Assembly (NCBI GenBank): GCA_017860075.1
Contig: JAFNAH010000395.1
Location: 1 to 6,066, forward strand
Length of the DNA stretch: 6,066 bases
Source: Acidobacteriota bacterium
GTDB lineage: Bacteria; Acidobacteriota; UBA6911
Direction: 5' to 3'
In this document: piece after piece, positions 1-5,691 of the stretch
Position numbering within the stretch: position 1 is the stretch's first letter
Layout of the letters: each line of letters opens with the position of its first letter
The notes under the pieces: model-generated
Told to the model about the DNA's origin: nothing
What the model saw: the letters and a program-made list of their open reading frames with translations, nothing else
Databases searched by the model: none
Made by a program: the position numbers and the translations under genes

Positions 1-126
1 CAGCGCTCCGCCCACGCCCAATCCGGTCGTGATCAGGAATCCCCCCGGATCCTTTCCCGGCATGAGGAATTTGGCGACAGCGCCGGCAATGAAACCGATG
101 ATGATAACCCAGAGCAGATGAAGCAT
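1..126 (-). CDS. GlsB/YeaQ/YmgE-type small membrane protein (N-terminal part, runs off left edge)
   Basis: Reading leftwards from the ATG at 126-124 gives 42 codons, beginning MLHLLWVIIIGFIAGAVAKF and then MPGKDPGGF, before the window ends. A hydrophobic helix at about residues 3-22, followed by the (M)PGKDPGG turn and a Gly-rich second hydrophobic stretch, is the hallmark of the transglycosylase-associated / GlsB/YeaQ/YmgE family. These are inner-membrane proteins of about 80-100 residues, often stress-induced, with no proven biochemical activity. The start is supported by a perfect AGGAGG (131-136, minus strand) 4 nt upstream and by the promoter at 159-186. The gene appears to be its own transcription unit, separate from the M29 gene upstream. 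The C-terminal half is outside the window. Family assignment is firm; the role is inferred only from the family. Confidence 0.85.
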   Translation of the reverse strand, partial: MLHLLWVIIIGFIAGAVAKFLMPGKDPGGFLITTGLGVGGAL

Positions 127-158
127 ATTGCCTCCTCGCGTGCCTGATGGTTTCGTCC

Positions 159-186
159 AGCATACCCTTGCGCGCACCTATGTCAA
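159..186 (-). promoter_or_regulatory. sigma70-like promoter of the GlsB-type gene
   Basis: On the minus strand there is a perfect -35 TTGACA (186-181), a 16-bp spacer and a -10 TATGCT (164-159, 4 of 6 consensus bases). Transcription would start near 152, leaving a short leader of about 26 nt containing the AGGAGG ribosome binding site. Position, orientation and spacing all fit. Spacer length is one below the optimum. Confidence 0.65.
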
Positions 187-235
187 GTGACTGCATCCCG
201 GCCGGCGGATTGCCTTGATGATCCCGCCTGCGGGG

Positions 236-261
236 AGAAAAGTCCCGTCATGGCAACGGGA
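236..261 (-). terminator. possible rho-independent terminator after the M29-type gene
   Basis: On the minus strand a 6-bp stem, TCCCGT (261-256) with ACGGGA (248-243), encloses a 7-nt loop and is followed by CTTTTCT (242-236). It lies about 50 nt past the stop of the M29-type gene and before the GlsB promoter, so its place is right for ending the SMP-30/M29 transcript. The stem is short and the T-run interrupted, so termination is probably partial at best. The rest of the 127-312 gap shows only the GlsB promoter and ribosome binding site. Confidence 0.35.
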
Positions 262-312
262 GAAAACGCGCAGGGGCAGCCGCTCGGGCAGGCCGGCCGC
301 AACCGATCCCGG

Positions 313-1416
313 TCACCAGAGCACGTAGTTGCTCTCCCGGATGATCGCAAGACGCGTCCCGTCGAGCGCGACGAGGTCGGCGCGGGTCACACCGATCGGG
401 TTGCCGCGCGCGTAGACTATATCCTGATGAACCACATTTGCGGGGCTCCTGAACTGAGCCACCCCGAAGACACCTCCCAGGTGGTCGCTTCGGCCGTACG
501 CCCAATGGAACCCGGCCTTCTCGTCTTCGAGCACATTTCCCGTGACTACAGCGCGCTCATTGCAGCCGAACGCGAGCTCTGCGATGTTGGTGCGAGCAGG
601 GTCCTCGGCGAAGACCCGCCGGTAGTGCTCCGCGGCGGCGTGAGCGCCCGCGACCTCGACGATCCGGTTTGCCTCGACTCGGAAGACAACCGTCTCTCCC
701 TCTTCCCACACCGGCAGCTCGCCTGCGGTCCGGGAAGGCTCCCCGGGCCGTTCGCCTTCGTACGGCACCTGGAACGTCTCGCCCGACGGGAGATTGATCA
801 CCGGCAGGTCATCCGACTTATCCCGATGGAGGTAACCATCGTCCGACTCGCAAACCCGGTAACGCAGGTCAAAAAGGCAGCGATGGCCCGTGGAGAACTC
901 AACCTCGGCGTGATCGGCGGCCAGGAAAGCCTCCTTCAACAGGCGACACCGTCGCGCGACTTCGCGGTAGTCAGCCGCAAGCGACGTGCCCTCCATCCGC
1001 TTTTCGACACCGGGCATGCTGGCCGCGCGGAAGACATGGGCACCCGGCCGCCGCTTGCACACATCGATGAGCGGCGCCGTCGGCGAGAATTCAGTCAGCG
1101 CGAGAACGAGGCTCACATCGTCCAGGACGGCGTTCATCGGGACGATGCTTCCCCCCACTTCAGCCTCAGCCGGCAGGTCTGCGTTGTTTGCCCCGGTAGC
1201 GGTGTACGTTACCAGCGGCAGCACGTCGAAGCCGATCCGTTCGCCCAGCCGCTCGAGTCCGGTCCGCCACTCTTCTGCCATAGCGCGACGATCCTGCCAG
1301 TCCCGGTTATCCGGGCAGGTCGGTGTCGGGACATCAGTCATCACAGCCACCTTCTCCCCGGCGACCGGATCGAAGACGTCGATGAGGAATCTTTCGAGGT
1401 CAAATGTATCCGCCAT
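313..1416 (-). CDS. M29-type (aminopeptidase T/AmpS-like) metallopeptidase homologue
   Basis: A 367-residue protein resembling peptidase family M29, cytoplasmic metalloaminopeptidases that remove N-terminal residues from peptides and usually bind two metal ions. The recognisable part is the C-terminal half: NLPSGETFQVP (208-218), AELAFG (279-284), EDEKAGFHWAYG (297-308) and VVHQDIVYA (328-336). By family pattern the metal ligands would be E213, E280, H304, H330 and D332, with Y307 close to the site; all are present. The N-terminal half (1-170) is less conserved, and there is no signal peptide or membrane segment. Length is near the family norm of roughly 360-410. The ATG at 1416 has AAGGA 9 nt upstream (1426-1430). 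It lies 47 nt downstream of the SMP-30-like gene on the same strand and is probably co-transcribed with it. Substrate is unknown; many M29-like proteins outside AmpT/AmpS are uncharacterised. The gene looks intact. Confidence 0.8.
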   Translation of the reverse strand: MADTFDLERFLIDVFDPVAGEKVAVMTDVPTPTCPDNRDWQDRRAMAEEWRTGLERLGERIGFDVLPLVTYTATGANNADLPAEAEVGGSIVPMNAVLDDVSLVLALTEFSPTAPLIDVCKRRPGAHVFRAASMPGVEKRMEGTSLAADYREVARRCRLLKEAFLAADHAEVEFSTGHRCLFDLRYRVCESDDGYLHRDKSDDLPVINLPSGETFQVPYEGERPGEPSRTAGELPVWEEGETVVFRVEANRIVEVAGAHAAAEHYRRVFAEDPARTNIAELAFGCNERAVVTGNVLEDEKAGFHWAYGRSDHLGGVFGVAQFRSPANVVHQDIVYARGNPIGVTRADLVALDGTRLAIIRESNYVLW

Positions 1417-1463
1417 GGGTCGTCATCCTTATCTCAGGGCCTTGGTAGCCTGCGAACCATTCT

Positions 1464-2433
1464 TCATGGTAGTTGTGCGCCCCGGGTGTTCACATAGAGC
1501 GCGTAAAGGGATTGACTGGCTGCCATGAACAGGCGGTTGCGTTTGGCTCCACCGAAGCAGAGGTTTGCGCAGTTCTCCGGCAGACAGATCTTCCCGATCA
1601 GCTGGCCATCCGGTGCGAAAACGTGCACGCCGTCGTAGCCATCGCCACCATCACCGGCAGCTGCCCAGAGATTCCCATCCGTATCGCAACGAATACCGTC
1701 CGAACTGCCCCTGCCCATGTCGCAGAACATGCGTCCGTTCGCCAGCCGTTTGCCATCCACCACGTCGAACACCCGGATCGGGTGAGGCTTCCCCTGGGGT
1801 TGACCAGTGTCGACGATGTAAATTCGCTTCTCATCTGGTGAAAAAATCGAGACGGTAAACGTCGGCCGGCAACTCGAATTTGTCTACGTGACCCTCGTAG
1901 TCCGAAAGGATTCCGTAACCGGGATCGGTAAACCAGATACTGCCGTTGGAGTGGACGACGACATCGTTCGGCGCATTCAGCTGCTTGCCCTGGTAGCGGT
2001 CGAGAAGCACCGTGATCGTACCGTCGTACTCGGTGCGCGTCACCCGCCGCGAGTCGTGTTCGCAACTTATCAGCCGCCCCTGTCGGTCGCGCGTGTTGCC
2101 GTTGGTGTTGTTCGACGGGCTGCGAAATACGCTCACCGCACCGGTATCTTCGGTCCAGCGCAAGATGCGGTTGTTCGGTATGTCGCTGAACAGGACGTAC
2201 CGGCCGTCTCCGAACCACACGGGTCCTTCCGCCCAGCGCGCGCCTGTCCAAAGGCGTTCGATCGCAGCGTTGCCCTGGCGGATCTTATCGAAGCGCGGGT
2301 CGAGCGCCACGATTGCTGGGTCCGGGTACCGTACAATGGACTGTCCGGCACGCTCCCTGCTAAGCGCCCAGGGAGCCGAAGTGGCCGCTGCCATGGCCGC
2401 GGTGGAGCGAACCAGGAAAGCTCTTCGTCGCAT
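1464..2433 (-). pseudogene. SMP-30/gluconolactonase-like Tat-exported enzyme, broken by an internal deletion and frameshift
   Basis: Two adjoining reading frames together make one SMP-30/gluconolactonase/LRE-like beta-propeller protein, a family of Ca/Zn-dependent sugar-lactone hydrolases. Part one starts at ATG 2433 (GAGGGA 9 nt upstream at 2443-2448) with a twin-arginine signal, MRRRAFLVRS plus an Ala-rich stretch, implying folded export to the periplasm. It contains AEGPVWFGDG (68-77, ligand E69), NAPNDVVV (153-160, ligand N156) and WFTDPGYG (167-174), and is in frame to D196 (1846), then hits a stop at 1831. Part two resumes with FSPDEKRIYIVDTG at 1844 and runs 126 residues to the TGA at 1464, including SSDGIRCD (the third-ligand Asp) and the ending RLFMAASQSLYALYVNT. 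The usual segment between them, about 20 residues ending in PNGLxFSPDE, is missing with its metal-ligand Asn. Frameshifting alone would not restore it. Summed length is 322, or about 342 with the gap filled, which is normal for the family. A sequencing or assembly error is possible. Confidence 0.85.
1841..1848 (-). other. deletion/frameshift junction in the SMP-30-like gene
   Basis: On the minus strand the codon for D196 (GAT, 1848-1846) is followed by five T and then CACCAGATGAG. The upstream frame reads Asp-Phe-Phe-Thr-Arg-stop. The downstream frame reads Phe-Ser-Pro-Asp-Glu, with one surplus T at 1845. Family members carry a further 20 or so residues here, so the net loss is 3n-1 nt, roughly 56-62. 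The break falls in a six-T run (1841-1846). Confidence 0.75.
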
Positions 2434-2455
2434 GACCTTTACTCCCTCTTCCGCG

Positions 2456-2464
2456 ATTGTAACA
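2456..2464 (-). promoter_or_regulatory. extended -10 promoter candidate for the SMP-30-like gene
   Basis: TGTTACAAT on the minus strand (2464-2456) is an extended -10 (TGn plus TACAAT, 5 of 6 consensus). Transcription would start near 2449, 16 nt before the ATG. No good -35 exists at 17 bp; that position lies inside the inverted-repeat arm of the neighbouring element. Confidence 0.4.
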
Positions 2465-2469
2465 CTATT

Positions 2470-2487
2470 GGGGTCGGACCGACGCAA
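2470..2487 (+). repeat. left 18-bp inverted-repeat arm
   Basis: GGGGTCGGACCGACGCAA. It contains an 11-bp perfect palindrome GTCGG-A-CCGAC (2473-2483). The match to the right arm stops on both sides of the 18 bp (2469 and 2488 mismatch). Confidence 0.9.
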
Positions 2488-2721
2488 ACTGCGTCTTTGC
2501 TGTCCCTTAGCACAGGAACAGGGCAGGAATTTGGTCTTAGAATTGATTTCCATGCCCTTTTTCGCTGTCAGAGGACTGCAGCGAGGAGCAGGACTTGGTT
2601 TTCAGGACTGCACGACCTGCACAGGAATCATTTCACCTTATCCTCGAAAAACGGTATCCAAAATCGAATATAACAAGGTATTTGAGGCCGATTTTCCCCT
2701 TATCTGGTGAGAGCATTCGAA

Positions 2722-2739
2722 TTGCGTCGGTCCGACCCC
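2722..2739 (-). repeat. right 18-bp inverted-repeat arm
   Basis: The plus strand reads TTGCGTCGGTCCGACCCC, the exact reverse complement of the left arm. The internal palindrome GTCGG-T-CCGAC is at 2726-2736. Confidence 0.9.
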
Positions 2740-2756
2740 CTTCGCGCCTCTCGCCG

Positions 2757-2765
2757 TGTTAGAAT
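2757..2765 (+). promoter_or_regulatory. extended -10 promoter candidate for malQ
   Basis: TGTTAGAAT (2757-2765) is an extended -10 (TGn plus TAGAAT, 5 of 6 consensus). Transcription would begin near 2772, giving a leader of about 20 nt that includes the malQ ribosome binding site at 2778-2783. The -35 position (about 2737-2742) straddles the right end of the inverted-repeat element and does not match consensus. Confidence 0.4.
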
Positions 2766-2777
2766 GATTGCGACCTC

Positions 2778-2783
2778 AGGAGG
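2778..2783 (+). promoter_or_regulatory. ribosome binding site deciding the malQ start
   Basis: Perfect AGGAGG, 8 nt before GTG 2792. It lies inside the longer frame that would begin at TTG 2768, which argues against that earlier start. Confidence 0.8.
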
Positions 2784-2791
2784 GAGTGCCT

Positions 2792-4315
2792 GTGAAGCTA
2801 CCCCGCTCGAGTGGCATACTCCTTCATCCGACATCCCTGCCCGGGCCCTTTGGCATCGGGTCGCTGGGGGATGAGGCTTTTCAATTCATCAATTTCCTCG
2901 CCGAAACGGGACAGAAGGCGTGGCAAGTCCTGCCCCTGGGCCCCACGGGGTACGGCGATTCCCCCTATCAATGTTTCTCGGCGTTCGCCGGAAACCCGCT
3001 TCTCATAAGCCTGGAGAAGCTCCTCTCCGAGGGCTGGTTGACACAGAGCGACCTGAGGGACGCCCCTTTGTTCCCCGACGAATTCGTGGACTACGGCGAG
3101 GTAATCCGTTACAGGCTGCCGCTACTGAGGAAGTCCTTCGAGATCTTCGACCAAAAGGCATCCGTCGATGCAAGAGATCGATTCGATGTTTTTTGTGCGG
3201 CAAACCGGCATTGGCTCGAAGACTACGCACTGTTCATGGCTGTGAAGGGTCTCCATGGCGGTATCGCTTGGACCCGCTGGGAACCCGAGATCGCCGCGCG
3301 TCAGCCTGCTGCGGTTCGGCGTCTCGAGAGGCAGCTTGCTCGCGAGATCCGTTCTTACAAGTACGCTCAGTTCCAGTTCTTCAGGCAGTGGAACGCGATA
3401 AGAACGTACTGCCACGACCGGGGCATCAAGATCATCGGCGACGTGCCGATCTTCGTCGCGCACGACAGCGCCGACGTGTGGTCTTTCCGGGAACTGTTCG
3501 ATCTGGAGCCTGACGGCACACCGCGTGTCGTGGCCGGCGTGCCGCCTGATTATTTCAGCGCCACCGGCCAGCTTTGGGGCAACCCGATCTACCGCTGGGA
3601 CGCCATCGCACATTCCGGCTTTCGATGGTGGGTGGAGCGCCTGCGCACGGCGCTTTCAGTCGTGGACGTGGTCCGTCTCGATCATTTCCGCGGGTTCGAA
3701 GCCTTCTGGGAGGTCCCCGGCAGGGCGACGACCGCCGCGAACGGAAGATGGGTAAAGGGTCCCGGGGCTGCGCTGTTCGACAGGCTACGCGAGGAACTCG
3801 GAGATCTCCCGATCATCGCCGAGAACCTCGGAGTGATCACCGCTCCCGTGGAAGAATTGAGAAACAGGTATCAATTTCCGGGGATGGCGATCCTGCAGTT
3901 TGCCTTCGGGACCGATCCGCAAGCGCCGGATTTCAAGCCGCACAACTACCCGCGAAACCTGGCGGTCTATACCGGTACTCACGACAACGACACGATCGTC
4001 GGCTGGTGGAACAGTGAAGGGGCGGGGGACAGTACACGGTCTCTCGAGGACGTGGAGAAGGAGAAGGATTTCGTCCGGAAATACCTCGCCACGGATGGAC
4101 GCGATATTCACTGGGTCTTCATACGTACCGTGTTGAGTTCGGTCGCGAAACTGGCGGTCATCCCGCTTCAGGACGTCCTCGGACTGGGCAGCGAGGCAAG
4201 GATGAACACCCCCAGCAAGCCAACGGGCAATTGGCGGTGGCGGTACAATCCTTGCCAGCTGACCTCCGAAATTCGGGCGCGCTTGAGAGACTTGACCTCG
4301 ATATATGACCGCTGA
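2792..4315 (+). CDS. malQ: 4-alpha-glucanotransferase (amylomaltase, GH77)
   Basis: A 507-residue cytoplasmic enzyme that transfers alpha-1,4-glucan segments between maltodextrins and releases glucose, in maltose/maltodextrin and glycogen metabolism. GH77 signatures run in order: SGILLHPTSLPGPFGIGSLG (7-26), QVLPLGPTGYGDSPYQ (45-60), GDVPIFVAHDSADVW (216-230), PPDYFSATGQLWGNPIY (251-267), VVRLDHFRGFEAFWE (293-307), IIAENLG (341-347), YTGTHDNDT (393-401) and GNWRWR (479-484). By alignment to the family the nucleophile is D297, the acid/base E344 and the stabiliser D398; all are present. Length matches the type without N-terminal extension. GTG at 2792 is chosen over the TTG at 2768 because AGGAGG (2778-2783) sits 8 nt before it and homologues begin near this point. 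It is the first gene of a rightward maltodextrin cluster and is intact although both neighbours carry lesions. Confidence 0.95.
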   Translation: MKLPRSSGILLHPTSLPGPFGIGSLGDEAFQFINFLAETGQKAWQVLPLGPTGYGDSPYQCFSAFAGNPLLISLEKLLSEGWLTQSDLRDAPLFPDEFVDYGEVIRYRLPLLRKSFEIFDQKASVDARDRFDVFCAANRHWLEDYALFMAVKGLHGGIAWTRWEPEIAARQPAAVRRLERQLAREIRSYKYAQFQFFRQWNAIRTYCHDRGIKIIGDVPIFVAHDSADVWSFRELFDLEPDGTPRVVAGVPPDYFSATGQLWGNPIYRWDAIAHSGFRWWVERLRTALSVVDVVRLDHFRGFEAFWEVPGRATTAANGRWVKGPGAALFDRLREELGDLPIIAENLGVITAPVEELRNRYQFPGMAILQFAFGTDPQAPDFKPHNYPRNLAVYTGTHDNDTIVGWWNSEGAGDSTRSLEDVEKEKDFVRKYLATDGRDIHWVFIRTVLSSVAKLAVIPLQDVLGLGSEARMNTPSKPTGNWRWRYNPCQLTSEIRARLRDLTSIYDR

Positions 4316-4402
4316 ACAAGATCGGCAGGCATGAAGGATCCGGGGCCGGAACTTCCCTCAACCGCTTGCCGGGCACAAGCCTCTTACAGGCTCGGAGGTG
4401 CG

Positions 4403-5667
4403 ATGCAGAAGCCAAGAATGAGTTTCTGGCAGATGTGGAACATGAGCTTCGGATTCCTGGGCATCCAGTTCGGCTGGGGCCTGCAGATGGCAAACATGAG
4501 TGCCATCTACGAGTATCTCGGCGCCCGGGCGGACCAGATTCCCATCCTCTGGCTGGCGGCACCGCTTACCGGATTGATCGTGCAGCCGATTATCGGCCAT
4601 GTCAGCGACCGCACCTGGGGCCCCTTGGGCCGGCGGCGGCCCTACTTCCTGACGGGAGCCGTTCTCAGCTCTGCAGCGCTGATCCTGATGCCAAATTGCT
4701 CGGCTTTGTGGATGGCTGCGGGATTGCTCTGGATACTTGACGCAAGTATCAACATCAGCATGGAACCTTTCCGAGCTTTTGTGGCGGACCTCCTCCCGGA
4801 GGAACAGAGGACCCGGGGCTTCGCGATGCAGAGCCTCTTCATCGGGCTGGGAGCGATCGTCGCTTCGGCGCTGCCCTACACACCGTCCGGTACTCCTTTT
4901 ACATCGGGGCAGCCGCCTTTTTCATCGCCGTTCTCTGGACCATAGTCAGCACCAGGGAGTACCCGCCGGACGACATGGATGCCTTTCACAGGATGAAATC
5001 CGAAAAAACCGGCATCGGCCGCAATGCAGCAGAGATCTTCCACAGCATCGCGCAAATGCCGCAAACTATGAAGCAACTGGCGTGGGTCCAGATCTGCACG
5101 TGGCTCGGCCTTTTCTGCATGTGGCTGTATTTCCCGGTCGCTGTGGCCAGGAACGTTTTCGGCGCGCCCGACGAATCCTCCCTGTTATATACGCAGGGGA
5201 TCGAATGGGCAGGGATCTGCTTCGCCATGTATTCCGCGGTGTGCTTCGCCTTTTCCTTTGTGCTCCCGATGCTGGCCCGCGTTACGAGCCGCAAGATCAC
5301 GCATACGACCTGCCTGCTGTGCGGGGCTGCCGGCCTGCTCTCGGTCGCCGTAATTCACAACAAAGAGCTGCTTCTGCTTTCCATGACCGGCGTGGGAATC
5401 GCTTGGGCAAGCATCCTGTCGATGCCCTACGCAATACTCTCGGGATCTCTGCCGCCTCAGAAGACGGGCGTCTACATGGGGATCTTCAATTTCTTCATCG
5501 TCATTCCTGAGATACTGGCCTCGCTGGGTCTTGGTTGGGTCATGGCGCATGTACTGAACAACAACCGCCTCGCAGCCGTAGTCGCGGGGGGAATATTTCT
5601 CATACTCGCGGCCATCTTGACCCAGAGGGTCCAGGATGTCACGCGGGCACCAGCGGCGGAGACTTGA
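4403..5667 (+). pseudogene. sugar (maltose/maltodextrin-type) MFS transporter, broken by an internal deletion and frameshift
   Basis: Two frames together encode an MFS proton-coupled sugar importer like those found beside malQ and GH13 genes, with the GPH/SUT-like RRRP signature. Part one starts at ATG 4403 (GGAGG 4394-4398; an earlier ATG at 4331 has no such site) and reads MQKPRMSFWQMWNMSFGFLG. It continues through PLTGLIVQPIIGHVSD (54-69) and motif A, DRTWGPLGRRRPY (69-81), then DASINISMEPFRAFVADLLP (103-122) and GFAMQSLFIGLGAIVASALPY (139-159), about five helices. Beyond Y159 (4879) the frame runs out of family similarity and stops at 4945. Part two resumes at 4882 with TVRYSFYIGAAAFFIAVLW and runs 261 residues to the TGA at 5667, including YPPDDMDAF and seven more likely helices. 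The TM5-TM6 loop, about 19-21 residues, is missing. Summed length is 420, against about 440-480 for the family. It would feed MalQ. Genuine decay or an assembly error are both possible. Confidence 0.85.
4877..4884 (+). other. deletion/frameshift junction in the MFS gene
   Basis: TAC (Y159, 4877-4879) is followed by a surplus AC (4880-4881), then ACC GTC CGG TAC (Thr-Val-Arg-Tyr) in the new frame from 4882. Family members have about 20 residues between these points, completing TM5 and forming the TM5-TM6 loop. The net loss is therefore 3n-2 nt, roughly 55-61. The junction lies in a short ACACAC tract (4878-4883). Confidence 0.75.
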
Positions 5668-5673
5668 TCCCCG

Positions 5674-5691
5674 CTCGTGACGAGGCACGAG
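5674..5691 (+). promoter_or_regulatory. hairpin presenting the ribosome binding site of the GH13-type gene
   Basis: CTCGTG (5674-5679) pairs perfectly with CACGAG (5686-5691) around the 6-nt loop ACGAGG. The loop contains the only plausible Shine-Dalgarno (GAGG, 5682-5685). The stem ends one base before the ATG at 5692. It fills most of the 24-nt gap after the MFS stop. It could modulate initiation or couple it to upstream translation; function is inferred. Confidence 0.45.

Larger units (their letters stand above)
2470..2739. mobile_element. 270-bp non-coding element with perfect 18-bp inverted ends (MITE- or REP-like)
   Basis: GGGGTCGGACCGACGCAA at 2470-2487 is repeated exactly, in inverted orientation, at 2722-2739. 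The 234 bp between the arms contain no supported gene and are more AT-rich towards the right. The element fills most of the 358-bp gap between divergent genes, ending 36 nt from the SMP-30-like start and 52 nt from the malQ start. The bases just outside (ATT on the left, CTTC on the right) show no target-site duplication. GGGGTCNGACC-type ends resemble repeats linked with REP-associated Y1 (IS200-like) transposases, which also leave no duplication; that link is from memory, not from a search. A non-autonomous element mobilised in trans is the favoured reading. The alternative is a pair of regulator-binding sites flanking the divergent promoter region. Confidence 0.6.

Noticed and set aside
187..1497. 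Long plus-strand open frame (436 codons) across the M29-type gene
   Set aside because: It is antisense to a gene with clear family motifs, its translation resembles no family, and it has no good ribosome binding site. Long antisense frames are common in GC-rich coding DNA.
1833..1841. Nine-base word ATCTGGTGA shared by the SMP-30 break and the element (2702-2710)
   Set aside because: A single shared 9-mer within 6 kb is expected by chance and does not extend. It is not evidence that the element caused the lesion.
2434..2553. Extension of the SMP-30-like frame upstream to 2553
   Set aside because: The added 40 residues read through the element arm and would bury the twin-arginine signal, which belongs at the N-terminus. 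The ATG at 2433 has its own ribosome binding site.
1888..2673. Plus-strand open frame of 261 codons over the SMP-30-like gene and the element
   Set aside because: It is antisense to recognised coding sequence and then runs through the repeat element, with no recognisable protein features.
2660..2695. AAAATCG / CGATTTT inverted repeat with a 22-nt loop inside the element
   Set aside because: It is only 7 AT-rich pairs with a long loop and no T-run afterwards; too weak to call a terminator or structured RNA.
4331..4402. Earlier MFS start at ATG 4331
   Set aside because: It would add a 24-residue non-hydrophobic leader unlike the family, while ATG 4403 has GGAGG just upstream and the usual KPRxSFWQ beginning. 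Otherwise the 87-nt malQ-MFS gap shows only a minor 5-bp hairpin.
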